From DASXUG01 sp036504995 (GTDB lineage: Bacteria > Pseudomonadota > Gammaproteobacteria > Burkholderiales > Methylophilaceae), in contig DASXUG010000015.1 in NCBI GenBank assembly GCA_036504995.1, positions 143,967-207,966 of the forward strand: DNA of 64,000 bases. Reading direction: 5' to 3'. The notes under the pieces are model-generated. The model did not search any database. It saw only the letters and a list, made by a program, of their open reading frames with translations, and was not told the origin of the DNA. The translations under genes and the position numbers were made by a program. Position 1 is the stretch's first letter. Each line of letters begins with the position of its first letter. Shown here piece by piece: positions 25,871-34,832 of this stretch.

Positions 25871-26323
25871 ATGTATAAAAATATAAGTCTCTTGATGCTG
25901 TTAGCCCTCATTCCATCAGCAAGTTATGCAGAGATATATAAGTGGAAGGGTGAAAATGGCGAGATGCATTATTCCGACATCCCCCCTCAGGGCAAGGTGC
26001 AAACTGAATCGCTTAAGGCAAAATCCAAACCTCCAACTCCTCCTGTGCCTGCGCCGCAAGCTAACCAAGCCCCTGTCGCTTTAACGCCTGCAGCAAAAAA
26101 AGCAGGGAATGGTGATGTGATAGAAACTGAAACCATGGAGTCAAGACAAAATCGTGCAAAAGCCTGTGATGTGGCTAAGTCCAATCTCGAAAAACTTAAA
26201 GCAGGTGGCAGTATTTACCGCGACAATGAAAAAGGTGAGCACCAGTACTTAGATGAAACGTCGATTAAAAAAGAGTTAGAAGCTGCACAAAAAGAGGTCG
26301 ATACGATCTGTCCTAAATATTAA
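25871..26323 (+). CDS. exported DUF4124 domain protein
   Basis: 150-residue envelope protein of unknown role. The start is ATG 25871, preceded by GGAGG at 25862-25866, which gives a clean signal peptide (MYKNISLLMLLALIPSASYA). An upstream in-frame ATG at 25838 would add eleven residues and spoil it. The DUF4124 motif EIYKWKGENGEMHYSDIPP is directly after the signal peptide; a Pro/Ala-rich linker and a charged helical C-terminus with two Cys follow. DUF4124 proteins are common in betaproteobacteria. Single gene with its own terminator about 140 bp downstream. Confidence 0.8.
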   Translation: MYKNISLLMLLALIPSASYAEIYKWKGENGEMHYSDIPPQGKVQTESLKAKSKPPTPPVPAPQANQAPVALTPAAKKAGNGDVIETETMESRQNRAKACDVAKSNLEKLKAGGSIYRDNEKGEHQYLDETSIKKELEAAQKEVDTICPKY

Positions 26324-26460
26324 TTACTTGTAAAACTTACCCTTTTAGCGAGGCCGAGTGGCAGTTTTGGTAACCTAACATCAATGTTGCTCTCTGGGTT
26401 TTCGGTGTAAAAAAATTACAGGCACAGGGCCACGTACAATTTTGAAAGTTACCGATAGGA

Positions 26461-26495
26461 AAAAGGCCATATTCACTTAGAATATGGCCTTTTTT
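26461..26495. terminator. strong terminator between the DUF4124 and ComEA-like genes
   Basis: Perfect 14-bp stem AAAAGGCCATATTC with its complement, loop of five, then six T on the plus strand. The A-run before it makes it work in both directions between convergent genes. Confidence 0.9.
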
Positions 26496-26506
26496 CATTG
26501 CTCAGC

Positions 26507-26552
26507 CACTATAGCTTGGTTGGTTAAGTAAATGCTCAACCAAACTATAGTG
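26507..26552 (-). terminator. long hairpin after the ComEA-like gene
   Basis: 16-bp stem with one mismatch (26507-26522 with 26537-26552) 16 bases after the ComEA stop and 12 bases from the stronger terminator. It has no T-tract of its own. Confidence 0.5.
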
Positions 26553-26568
26553 CTAATGTTTTACTGGT

Positions 26569-27138
26569 TTATTTCTTTTTATCAGCAACAGGTTTTTCTG
26601 TTGTCTTAGCTGCATCTTTAGCGGCTTTAGCATCAGCTTTTGCTTTTTTTGCGGCATCTTTTTCAGCCTGCTTTGCTGCTTTTGCGTCTTCTTTAGCTTG
26701 CTTTGCAGCAGCTTTGTCATCTACTTTTGCAACTTCTGGGGCGGCTTTTTCGGCTTTAGCGGTATCTTTCTCAGCTTTTTTTGCGGCCTTATCATCAGCT
26801 TTGCTTGCCTTATCTTCTTTTGCAGGTTTTTCGGCTTTGGCTGGTTTGTCAGCGGTTTTTGTGGTTGGGGCTACTGCAGTGGTCGCACCACTAATTGATA
26901 CGTCTTTTTTAACGTTAGCCAAGGTTGCTGGACCCACGCCATCCACCTTTTCAAGATCATCTACTGATTTGAAATTACCATTCTTTTTACGGTAATCAAT
27001 AATGGCCTGTGCTTTGACTGGACCAATACCATCTAAGCTTTCTAATTCAGCTTGGGTAGCGGTGTTGATATTAACAGCAGCAAATGCGCTGAATGAGAAG
27101 CTTAGTAGTGTCAGTAATACGAGTAACATTTTTTTCAT
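26569..27138 (-). CDS. ComEA-like helix-hairpin-helix protein with a Lys/Ala-rich tail
   Basis: Exported DNA-binding protein. Residues 1-20 form a signal peptide. Residues 21-80 are the ComEA domain, a double helix-hairpin-helix (NINTATQAELESLDGIGPV...VDGVGPATLANVKK), which in competence systems pulls incoming double-stranded DNA into the periplasm. Residues 95-189 are almost entirely Lys, Ala, Asp and Glu in AKxAEKDA-like repeats, resembling histone-H1-like tails; ordinary single-domain ComEA homologues end near residue 90. The tail may bind DNA or the cell wall (inference). Monocistronic, followed by two hairpins. Confidence 0.85.
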   Translation of the reverse strand: MKKMLLVLLTLLSFSFSAFAAVNINTATQAELESLDGIGPVKAQAIIDYRKKNGNFKSVDDLEKVDGVGPATLANVKKDVSISGATTAVAPTTKTADKPAKAEKPAKEDKASKADDKAAKKAEKDTAKAEKAAPEVAKVDDKAAAKQAKEDAKAAKQAEKDAAKKAKADAKAAKDAAKTTEKPVADKKK

Positions 27139-27275
27139 TATGAATCTCCAAGTGTAAAGTACATCTAAGTTTTAAGGCATTACTGTTTTTATCGGTGCTT
27201 GTCTGGACATTTAGCCAAGCAGCGTGAGCGTATCATACGCCATTCTAGTAACGTGTAAAAGTGGGCTTGGTTGAC

Positions 27276-27971
27276 TTAGCTTTGGATTTCTTTGATGATT
27301 TTTTCAAGGGCTAGATTGGGGTTTGCGGATTTCGTAATTGGGCGACCAATAACCAAGTAGTGTGCACCGAGTGCTATGCCTTGGGCGGGTGTCACTACGC
27401 GTGATTGGTCATCTAAGCTTGCATCAGCAGGGCGAATGCCTGGCGTGACTAGGCAGAAATCAGGGCCTAATGTTTGCCTAAGGATAGGCGCTTCTTGGGC
27501 TGAGCACACGACCCCTGCTAAGCCTGCCTGTTGTGTAAGTTTGGCGAGCTTGAGTACATGATCTTGCACGCTGGTATTGATGCCAAGTTGGTTAAGCGTC
27601 GCCTGATCCATGCTGGTCAGTACTGTTACTGCAATCAGAAGTGGCTGGTGGCTGGCTTTATCTACCCCTTCTAACCCAGCTTGCATCATGGCAACCCCAC
27701 CAGAAGCATGCACGTTTAGCATCCAAACGCCTAAATTGCTGGCGGCTTGGCAGGCTTTTGACACGGTATTAGGAATGTCGTGAAATTTCAGATCTAAGAA
27801 AATACCGAACTTCAGTTTGATTAAGGCTTCGACAAGTTGTGGGCCAGCGGCGGTAAACAGCTCTTTACCTACTTTTAAGCGACATTGTGCTGGGTCAAGC
27901 TGATTAGCTAGCTGAAGCGCACTGGCGGCATCTGCGTAATCTAGCGCTACGATAATTTTTGGATCTGTCAT
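27276..27971 (-). CDS. pyrF: orotidine 5'-phosphate decarboxylase
   Basis: Decarboxylates OMP to UMP, the last step of UMP synthesis. The catalytic Asp-x-Lys-x-x-Asp signature is present in FLDLKFHDIPNTV near residue 60. IIVALDYADAA at the N-terminus, TPGIRP and HYLVIGRPIT provide the phosphate-binding loops. Length 231 is standard. It lies 28 bp downstream of lapB, the same order as lapA-lapB-pyrF in E. coli. Confidence 0.97.
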   Translation of the reverse strand: MTDPKIIVALDYADAASALQLANQLDPAQCRLKVGKELFTAAGPQLVEALIKLKFGIFLDLKFHDIPNTVSKACQAASNLGVWMLNVHASGGVAMMQAGLEGVDKASHQPLLIAVTVLTSMDQATLNQLGINTSVQDHVLKLAKLTQQAGLAGVVCSAQEAPILRQTLGPDFCLVTPGIRPADASLDDQSRVVTPAQGIALGAHYLVIGRPITKSANPNLALEKIIKEIQS

Positions 27972-27999
27972 ATTTTAGGTCTTTATGATCGAATGGTAT

Positions 28000-29205
28000 T
28001 TATGCTTGGCTGGTATCTTTAGGTTCCGAAGGTAACGATTCCCAGGCGTTGCAGGCGGGGCATTGCCAGTGGAAGTTGCGTGCTTTGAATCCGCACTGGG
28101 TGCATACGTAAGCACTACGTGAACCAATGGCGCTACGCACAGTTTGTTGTACCAGCTGATTATCATGCAGTGCAAGGTGCGTACTGGTTTGCTCGGTGCC
28201 GTTGATGGTGCTGGCTTTAAGTATGGCGTTGGCTTTTAGTAAGTATTCTAAGGTTTGCAAGCTAGGTTTTCTTTCTAGCTCATTACGGGCAAATTTTGCG
28301 GCCATTTCGGCGCCTTGCTCGTTCAAGGTGATTTCGTAGACAACACCTAACAGAGTTGGCAGCTTATAGGTACTAAAGTAATGTTGTAATAGCTCTACAC
28401 CTTCATCAGTTTTATTCAAGGTGCGATAGCTATTCAGCAGTTTATTAGCGACCAACCCGAGATAATCAGGTTGTTGGTATTCAATGCGCTTCCAAAATGA
28501 GATAGCCTCTTTATGGGATGAGGTGCTCGCCTCCATATCACCTAACATTAGGTTGGCGCGAACACAGTTTTTGTTTGCATCTAGTGCCATTTCCAACTCA
28601 TGCAACGCGGTGTGTGTGTCGTGATCTATAATCGACTTCATTGCCATTTCGCAGTAAAAATGGGCAATTTCTTTACGGAATGATATGCCTGAAATGCGCT
28701 CTAATTCAGTCGCGCTTTTAATCGCTTGTTCCCACTCACGTTCACGGATATAAATTTCTAGTAAGGCGCGTAAAGCGGGTTGCTGATAACGGCTATCATC
28801 CAGTGAGCTAAATAACTCTTCTGCGCGGTCAAATAAACCTGCTTTTAGATAATCTTGGGCTAACTCTGCTTTAATGGCTTGACGTTGCGCTTGAGGTAAT
28901 TCTGGCTTATCTAGCAAGTTCAAGTGTAGGTTAATTGCGCGGTCAACTTCTCCACTGCGGCGGAATAGGCTGCCTAAAGCAAAGTGTAACTCCAGTGAGT
29001 CGGCGTTGGCTTGCACCGCTTCGATAAAAGCTTCAATGGCTTTATCGTGCTGATCTGTGATTAAAAAGTTTAAACCCTTGAAGTACGCCGCAGGTAAGGC
29101 GCTTGACTCAGAAAGTAATTGTTTAATGTCGACGCGCGCAGCCAGCCAGCCTAGAGTAAAAAATAGCGGTAGCGCAAGCAACCACCAGAAATCCAGTTCC
29201 ATCAT
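28000..29205 (-). CDS. lapB: lipopolysaccharide assembly protein B (YciM)
   Basis: Inner-membrane TPR protein that, in enterobacteria, presents LpxC to FtsH and so sets the LPS synthesis rate. It has an N-terminal membrane anchor (residues 4-23, WWLLALPLFFTLGWLAAR), about nine TPR-type helical pairs over 45-350, and a C-terminal rubredoxin-like zinc domain with CTQCGFKARNFHWQCPAC (four Cys). The 401 residues match the family (389 in E. coli). It is 54 bp downstream of lapA and upstream of pyrF. Confidence 0.94.
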   Translation of the reverse strand: MMELDFWWLLALPLFFTLGWLAARVDIKQLLSESSALPAAYFKGLNFLITDQHDKAIEAFIEAVQANADSLELHFALGSLFRRSGEVDRAINLHLNLLDKPELPQAQRQAIKAELAQDYLKAGLFDRAEELFSSLDDSRYQQPALRALLEIYIREREWEQAIKSATELERISGISFRKEIAHFYCEMAMKSIIDHDTHTALHELEMALDANKNCVRANLMLGDMEASTSSHKEAISFWKRIEYQQPDYLGLVANKLLNSYRTLNKTDEGVELLQHYFSTYKLPTLLGVVYEITLNEQGAEMAAKFARNELERKPSLQTLEYLLKANAILKASTINGTEQTSTHLALHDNQLVQQTVRSAIGSRSAYVCTQCGFKARNFHWQCPACNAWESLPSEPKDTSQA

Positions 29206-29259
29206 TATATTGTGTTCTTTTTGTATTGTATGAGTGCGTTAAGCATAGGCTATGCAAAT

Positions 29260-29517
29260 TTAGCGTTCTGGTTTTAGTGTCTTGACTTCACGTCTTAACG
29301 CGACCAGCTCGCGTCGTTGTTTAATGAAAATCGGTAATAAGCCAATAATTCCAGCGGCTACCCCTATGCTGATTAAAATTAACACCATCAAGCTTAATGG
29401 CGCTTGCCAGGCGATACCCAGATAATAGTGCAGCACAACAGGTTCTGCATTTTTGAGGCCAAAACCTAATAGCAGGATAAAAAGTAGGGAGTACAAAATA
29501 AGATAAATCAATCGCAT
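29260..29517 (-). CDS. lapA: lipopolysaccharide assembly protein A domain protein (DUF1049)
   Basis: Small inner-membrane protein of 85 residues. Two transmembrane helices (about 4-22 and 40-63) are followed by a basic helical tail (KQRRELVALRREVKTLK). The DUF1049/LapA signature NAEPVVLHYYLG lies between the helices. It works with LapB in LPS assembly in E. coli. It sits 189 bp after ihfB with a terminator between, so lapA-lapB-pyrF is probably transcribed separately from rpsA-ihfB. It is unrelated to the LapA adhesin at the end of the window despite the same name. Confidence 0.9.
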   Translation of the reverse strand: MRLIYLILYSLLFILLLGFGLKNAEPVVLHYYLGIAWQAPLSLMVLILISIGVAAGIIGLLPIFIKQRRELVALRREVKTLKPER

Positions 29518-29642
29518 GGTTGGATTTTACCTAAAGCAGATCGAAAATTGATAATTAATTATCATCTTCTGTGGTTGGCGGTGAAGATTTGCAGATTTTT
29601 TCTAGAGAAAGCTGGTTGCGAAGTGTGCTGAATTCTAAAAAT

Positions 29643-29681
29643 AAAAAAGCACATCCAGTTTCAGACTGAGATGTGCTTTTT
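29643..29681 (-). terminator. rho-independent terminator after ihfB
   Basis: 12-bp stem extended by AGT/ACT, with A-runs and T-runs on both flanks, 26 bp after the ihfB stop. It separates rpsA-ihfB from lapAB-pyrF. Confidence 0.88.
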
Positions 29682-29706
29682 GACAAACACTACGTTTGCG
29701 AGGAGT

Positions 29707-29988
29707 TTAGATTAAATCTACGCGCTCACGTAACTCTTTGCCAGCCTTAAAGTGTGGTACATGTTTTTCAGGTACTTGCACTTTAGAGCCTGTTTTTGGG
29801 TTGCGACCAAGGCGTGGCGGACGGTAGTTTAAACTAAAGCTACCAAAGCCTCTAATCTCGATTCGCTCCCCAGCTGCCAAGTTATCCGACATAGAGTCAA
29901 GGATTGCTTTAACTGCAAGTTCGGCATCCTTAACGACCAATTGCGGAAAGCGCGCAGCCAAGTTTGCAATAAGTTCTGATTTTGTCAT
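29707..29988 (-). CDS. ihfB: integration host factor subunit beta
   Basis: DNA-bending nucleoid protein, partner of IhfA. The HU/IHF signature GFGSFSLNYRPPRLGRNPKTG spans residues 46-66, including the intercalating Pro. The N-terminus MTKSELIANLAARFPQL is beta-subunit-like, and the position directly after rpsA is the classical one for ihfB. The 93 residues match the usual 94. It is 27 bp from rpsA and probably co-transcribed. Confidence 0.96.
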   Translation of the reverse strand: MTKSELIANLAARFPQLVVKDAELAVKAILDSMSDNLAAGERIEIRGFGSFSLNYRPPRLGRNPKTGSKVQVPEKHVPHFKAGKELRERVDLI

Positions 29989-30015
29989 GAGTTATTACCT
30001 TAAATTAACTGCAGA

Positions 30016-31734
30016 TTACTCGTTATTTTTACCATCAAGTTTAGCTTTTAACAGCGCACCGAGATTTGTTGTACCAGCTGCACCTGCATTGTCATTGTTG
30101 AACTTCTGCATTGCATCTGCTTCTTCAGCGATGTCTTTAGCTTTAATTGATAAAGTAATTGAACGGCTCTTACGGTCAACATTGGTAATACGCGCTTCAA
30201 TTTCTTGGCCTTCTTTAAGTACTGAACCTACATCAGTCACTTTTTCTTTAGAGATGTCACCAGCACGTAAGTAGCCTTCAACATCGCCGTCTAAAGTGAT
30301 GACAGCACCTTTTTCTTCAATCGTTTTTACAGTGCCTTTAACAATCGCACCTTTGTCGTTGACTGAAGTGTAAGCAGTAAATGGATCGCTATCCATTTGT
30401 TTAACGCCTAATGAAATACGCTCTTTCTCAACATCAATGCTCAATACAACTGCTGATAACTCGTCACCTTTTTTGATGTTACGAATAGCTTCTTCACCAG
30501 TTTGGTTCCATGACAAATCTGACAAGTGAACTAAACCATCAATACCGCCTGGCAAACCAATAAATACGCCAAAGTCAGTGATTGATTTAATTTGACCAGA
30601 AACTTTGTCACCTTTTTTATGGGTCGCTGCGAAATCATCCCATGGGTTAGCTTGGCATTGTTTCATGCCGAGTGATAAACGACGACGGTCTTCATCAATC
30701 TCAAGAATCATGACTTCAACTTCATCGCCTAATTGTGCGATTTTGCCTGGGTGAATGTTTTTGTTAGTCCAATCCATTTCAGAAACGTGAACTAAACCTT
30801 CAATACCTGGTTCGATTTCAACGAAAGCACCGTAGTCAGTCAAGTTAGACACTTTACCGAACAAGCGTGTGCTTACTGGGTAACGGCGAGTTAACGCAAC
30901 CCAAGGATCGTCACCCATTTGTTTAATACCTAATGAAACACGGTTTTTCTCTTGATCGAATTTCAAGATTTTTGCTTCAACTTCTTCACCAACAGTTAAC
31001 ACTTCTGATGGGTGTTTAACACGGCGCCATGCCAAATCTGTAATGTGCAACAAGCCATCAATGCCGCCCAAATCAACGAATGCGCCGTAATCAGTGATGT
31101 TTTTAACCACGCCTTTAACGATTGCGCCTTCTTTCAATGAACCCATCAATGCTTCGCGGTCGGCACCCATGCTGTCTTCTAATACAGCGCGGCGTGAAAC
31201 CACAACGTTATTACGTTTGCGATCTAATTTGATTACTTTGAAATCCCACTCTTTGTTTTCGAATGGTGTTGTGTCTTTAACTGGGCGTAAATCAACCAAT
31301 GAACCAGGCAAGAATGCACGGATGCCGTTCACCATCACAGTTAAGCCGCCTTTAACGCGACCATTGACTTGGCCTTTAATAACGCGCGCTTCATTCATCG
31401 CTTCTTCTAGGTCAATCCAAGCAGCTAAGCGTTTAGCTTTTTCACGAGATAGTTTAGTAGAACCGTAACCATCTTCTAGTGACTCGATACATACTTTAAC
31501 GAAGTCGCCGACTTGTACTTCCATTTCGCCGCGGTCATTTAAAAACTCAGCAGCGTCGATTACGCTTTCTGATTTTAAGCCAGCATTAACGGTTACGTGG
31601 TCAGAGTCGATTGCTACAACTTCAGCAGTGATCACTTCGCCAGAGCGCATCTCTTGGCGTGCTAAACTTTCTTCAAATAAAGCTGCAAAGCTATCCATAG
31701 AAGAGGATGGAGTTGAGGTTGAAACGTTAGTCAT
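30016..31734 (-). CDS. rpsA: 30S ribosomal protein S1
   Basis: Binds mRNA leaders and helps load them on the 30S subunit. Six S1 (OB-fold) repeats are visible: around residues 35, 120, 205, 290, 378 and 464 (for example ITDYGAFVDLGGIDGLLHITDLAW and ITDFGVFIGLPGGIDGLVHLSDLSW, each differing at a few positions). Length 572 is near the E. coli 557. The ribosome-binding site is modest (TAGG about 13 bases before ATG), and a short GC hairpin lies just upstream at 31755-31770, where S1 autoregulation would act (inference). Upstream cmk is separated by a terminator. Confidence 0.98.
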   Translation of the reverse strand: MTNVSTSTPSSSMDSFAALFEESLARQEMRSGEVITAEVVAIDSDHVTVNAGLKSESVIDAAEFLNDRGEMEVQVGDFVKVCIESLEDGYGSTKLSREKAKRLAAWIDLEEAMNEARVIKGQVNGRVKGGLTVMVNGIRAFLPGSLVDLRPVKDTTPFENKEWDFKVIKLDRKRNNVVVSRRAVLEDSMGADREALMGSLKEGAIVKGVVKNITDYGAFVDLGGIDGLLHITDLAWRRVKHPSEVLTVGEEVEAKILKFDQEKNRVSLGIKQMGDDPWVALTRRYPVSTRLFGKVSNLTDYGAFVEIEPGIEGLVHVSEMDWTNKNIHPGKIAQLGDEVEVMILEIDEDRRRLSLGMKQCQANPWDDFAATHKKGDKVSGQIKSITDFGVFIGLPGGIDGLVHLSDLSWNQTGEEAIRNIKKGDELSAVVLSIDVEKERISLGVKQMDSDPFTAYTSVNDKGAIVKGTVKTIEEKGAVITLDGDVEGYLRAGDISKEKVTDVGSVLKEGQEIEARITNVDRKSRSITLSIKAKDIAEEADAMQKFNNDNAGAAGTTNLGALLKAKLDGKNNE

Positions 31735-31777
31735 TTAAGAAATTACCTATAAATCCCGCCGTGCGACGGGGAAAATT

Positions 31778-31808
31778 AAAAAAGCCATGAACTTGTGTGG
31801 TTCACGGC
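31778..31808 (-). terminator. terminator between cmk and rpsA
   Basis: Minus-strand stem GCCGTGAAC with GTTCATGGC (one wobble pair), loop of seven, then TTTTTT. It caps tyrA-aroA-cmk and implies a separate rpsA promoter or controlled read-through. Confidence 0.8.
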
Positions 31809-31926
31809 GCCTGTTACATTGCTGCTTGTTACTTAAACTATGTTGCTAATTTTACATCAAAAAAATCAATTATTGCACTTTTTTATTGAATATTTTCAAT
31901 TATTTGTTACAGACATTAGTTTTTAG

Positions 31927-32589
31927 TTATTTTGTGACTTTTTGCAGGACTTTTTCAACTGCTTCGCTGATGCTAAGTTGGTTGGTTTCCAGTAGCTCTG
32001 CGTCCTCAGCTTGCATAAGGGGTGCGGCAGCGCGCTGTTGGTCACGAGCATCACGTTCTTTTAAGTCCTGTAAAATTTCTAATAGGTCAGCATTGATACC
32101 TTTTGCCAATAGTTGCTTGTAGCGTCTTTCCGCACGAATTTCTGCACTCGCAGTGAGGTAAATTTTAGTCCCTGCATCAGGAAAAATGACGGTACCCATA
32201 TCACGACCATCCGCTACCAAGCCTGGCGCTTGTCGAAAGCTGCGCTGTAAATCCATTAATGCATCACGCACAGCTGGGTGTACCGCAACTTGCGATGCGC
32301 CCTTGCCAATTTCTTCAGAGCGCACTTCGTCACTTACATTTTGTTGGTTAAGGAAGATATCGCCGTACTTAAACTCAATATGTAATGTGTCAATAATAGC
32401 GGCAACGGCTGGTGCATCTTGCCAACTGATTTTCTGTAATTTTGCGGCATACGCCACAATGCGGTACAGGGCGCCAGAATCTAAGTAATGGTAACCTAGT
32501 TGCTGAGCAACTAATTGCGCGACAGTGCCTTTACCTGATGCAGAAGGGCCGTCAATGGCAATGACGGGGATGGTTGGGTTTTGCGTCAT
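31927..32589 (-). CDS. cmk: cytidylate kinase
   Basis: Phosphorylates CMP and dCMP to the diphosphates. P-loop GPSASGKGT at about 14-22, DSGALYR, VADGRDMGTVIFPDA and AERRYKQL lid residues match bacterial Cmk. Length 220 is typical. It starts three bases after the aroA stop, so the two are probably translationally coupled. The aroA-cmk-rpsA order is conserved across proteobacteria. Confidence 0.97.
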   Translation of the reverse strand: MTQNPTIPVIAIDGPSASGKGTVAQLVAQQLGYHYLDSGALYRIVAYAAKLQKISWQDAPAVAAIIDTLHIEFKYGDIFLNQQNVSDEVRSEEIGKGASQVAVHPAVRDALMDLQRSFRQAPGLVADGRDMGTVIFPDAGTKIYLTASAEIRAERRYKQLLAKGINADLLEILQDLKERDARDQQRAAAPLMQAEDAELLETNQLSISEAVEKVLQKVTK

Positions 32590-32592
32590 TGA

Positions 32593-33885
32593 TTAAGCCT
32601 GAATAATGGATTTAAATACTTCGAAATAATCAGGAAACGTCTTGGCGACACACTTCGGGTCATTAATCGTAATCGGTACACCTCCTAGGCATACCAGCGA
32701 AAAACACATCGCCATGCGATGGTCGTCATAAGTGTCAATCACCGCATTCGGCGTAAGTTTTTCTGGAGGCGTGATGGTAATAAAGTCATGCCCTTCAATC
32801 ACCGTTGCGCCCACTTTGCGTAATTCTGTTGCCATGGCTGCAATGCGGTCCGTTTCTTTGACGCGCCAACTGGCGATATTGCGTAACGTGGTTGTGCCCT
32901 CGGCGAACAATGCTAGAATGGCTAGTGTCATCGCGGCATCGGGGATATGGTTGCAGTCAATATTTAATGGTAGAAGTTTGTTGCTAACAGGAACACGAGA
33001 CTCTATCCAATTATCCCCCCAACTGATAAGGGCATCCATTAAGGTTAGGGCTGCTGTAAATTTCACATCACCCTGAATGCTGTCTTTGCTTACGCCTATA
33101 ACTCGCACTGCCCCGGCGCCAATCGCACCTGCTGCTAAAAAATAAGAAGCTGAAGAAGCGTCACCCTCAACAAAAAAGCGACCTGGATTTTGATAAGAGC
33201 TATTTGCGGGGATTGTAAAACGTTCCCAATCTTCTCGCTCTACATCGACGCCAAATTTCGCCATTAGATTAAGTGTAATTTCGATATATGGTTTTGAAAT
33301 CAATTCACCAATAACCTCAACTGTGGCGGCTTTACCTGTCAGAGGTAAGGCCATCAGTAATGCGGTTAGAAACTGGCTGGAAACATCACCGCGAATTTGA
33401 ATCGGTTTGCTGACATCAATGTTGGCAGGTGAAATTTGCAAAGGTGGAAACCCATCGTTACATTTGTATTCGATATTGCAGCCAATCTGGCGTAAGGCAT
33501 CCACCAAGTCGCCAATCGGGCGCTCGTGCATCCGTGGTACGCCATGCAAATGATAGTTGCCATCAGATAGCGCTAATGCAGCAGTCAGGGGGCGAAAGGC
33601 GGTGCCAGCATTGCCTAAAAATAAATCTGCGTTTTTGTTGGGGAAATTGCCGCCACAGCCATGCACTCGCCAATCGGTCTCGCTAAGCTTTTCTAATTTA
33701 ACGCCTAAGGTTTCTAAGGCCTCTAGCATTCTGTCAGTGTCATCTGATTTTAGTAGGTCGCGAATTTCTGTTATGCCGCTAGAAAGTGCCGCTAACAACA
33801 ATGTTCGGTTGGAAATACTTTTTGAGCCAGGAAGTTTGATTGTGCCTGTCACTTTTGATGCGGGCTGTAAGGTGATCGATTCCAT
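32593..33885 (-). CDS. aroA: 3-phosphoshikimate 1-carboxyvinyltransferase (EPSP synthase)
   Basis: Joins shikimate 3-phosphate and PEP in the shikimate pathway. The motifs LPGSKSISNR (residues 18-27) and LFLGNAGTAFRPL near 90 are present, plus GDVSSQF, EGDASSASYFLAAG and YDDHRMAM near the C-terminus. The NAGTAFRPL motif with Gly-Thr-Ala-x-x-Arg is the class I, glyphosate-sensitive type. Length 430 is usual. It starts three bases after the tyrA stop and ends three bases before cmk. Confidence 0.97.
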   Translation of the reverse strand: MESITLQPASKVTGTIKLPGSKSISNRTLLLAALSSGITEIRDLLKSDDTDRMLEALETLGVKLEKLSETDWRVHGCGGNFPNKNADLFLGNAGTAFRPLTAALALSDGNYHLHGVPRMHERPIGDLVDALRQIGCNIEYKCNDGFPPLQISPANIDVSKPIQIRGDVSSQFLTALLMALPLTGKAATVEVIGELISKPYIEITLNLMAKFGVDVEREDWERFTIPANSSYQNPGRFFVEGDASSASYFLAAGAIGAGAVRVIGVSKDSIQGDVKFTAALTLMDALISWGDNWIESRVPVSNKLLPLNIDCNHIPDAAMTLAILALFAEGTTTLRNIASWRVKETDRIAAMATELRKVGATVIEGHDFITITPPEKLTPNAVIDTYDDHRMAMCFSLVCLGGVPITINDPKCVAKTFPDYFEVFKSIIQA

Positions 33886-33888
33886 TAT

Positions 33889-34800
33889 TTACTGATTTTC
33901 TCTATCTTTTGCCCATTGATTACGGGCTTTGCTGGCGCGTTCAAACAGTGTTTGCAGGCCGTTGCCATCATTGTTGGTGAGTAGGTTTTTGATTTGATTT
34001 AACTCTGCTTGGTAAGCATCCAGCTCTCTTAGTAGCGCATCGCGATTTGCTAGGCTAATATCGCGCCACATCTCTGGGTGACTGCCTGCGATACGGGTAA
34101 AGTCACGGAAGCCGCTGGCGGCAAAGTCAAACAATTGTTTGGCATTGGAGCGGGCGGCTAAATCATCAACTAAGGCAAAAGCTAACAAATGTGGCAAATG
34201 GCTAACAGCAGCAAAAATACTATCGTGCTGCGAAGCCGTCATCTCGCTGAGGTTGGCACCACAGCTAGCCCACATTTGGCGAACTAATGCTAATGCCTTT
34301 GGGTTGGTGCTGGGTTCTGGAGTAAGCACGATGTTTTTGCCATCGAATAAGTCAGCCTTTGCAGCATTGACGCCGCTTTTTTCCGCCCCGGCGATGGGGT
34401 GGCCTGCAACAAATTGACTAAATTGCTCGCCTAATATTTCTTTTGCGACTTGAATCACGTCAGACTTCGTGCTGCCAACATCGGTGATCACCGTGTTCGG
34501 ATTCAGGTGGGGTTTGATTGCATTTAAAATATTGCTGGTTTGCGCAACTGGCGTTGCAATAATCACTAAATCTGCGTTGCTCATTGCTACGGGAATATTC
34601 GTCTGTGCCTCATTGATTACATTGAGGTCAAGTGCTGACTGTAGGTTATCTTCAGAGCGACCGATGCCAACAATATGCAAATTAGGGTGATGGCGTTTTA
34701 AGGCTAAAGCGACCGAGCCGCCGATTAAGCCTACGCCAAAAATGACGAGCTTGTTCAATTGTGTAGAGTTCAGGAAATTATCAAGCTCGAATTGTAACAT
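33889..34800 (-). CDS. tyrA: prephenate/arogenate dehydrogenase
   Basis: Oxidative decarboxylation of prephenate (or arogenate) to 4-hydroxyphenylpyruvate (or tyrosine). The Rossmann motif GVGLIGGSVALAL is near residue 22. GSTKSDV, HPIAGAEKSG and the catalytic His region (HDSIFAAVSHLPHLLAFAL) are intact. It is a monofunctional TyrA of 303 residues without a chorismate mutase domain. It heads the conserved tyrA-aroA-cmk block and is divergent from the glycosyltransferase cluster across 124 bp. Confidence 0.94.
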   Translation of the reverse strand: MLQFELDNFLNSTQLNKLVIFGVGLIGGSVALALKRHHPNLHIVGIGRSEDNLQSALDLNVINEAQTNIPVAMSNADLVIIATPVAQTSNILNAIKPHLNPNTVITDVGSTKSDVIQVAKEILGEQFSQFVAGHPIAGAEKSGVNAAKADLFDGKNIVLTPEPSTNPKALALVRQMWASCGANLSEMTASQHDSIFAAVSHLPHLLAFALVDDLAARSNAKQLFDFAASGFRDFTRIAGSHPEMWRDISLANRDALLRELDAYQAELNQIKNLLTNNDGNGLQTLFERASKARNQWAKDRENQ

Positions 34801-34832
34801 GTTGGAAACTATAGTTTAGTAAAAGCGCTTTA

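Noticed and set aside
29260..29517. Functional link between this lapA/lapB pair and the LapA-type adhesin system
   Set aside because: The names coincide only. These are LPS-assembly proteins (DUF1049 and YciM), unrelated to the adhesin secretion genes at 58.6-64 kb.
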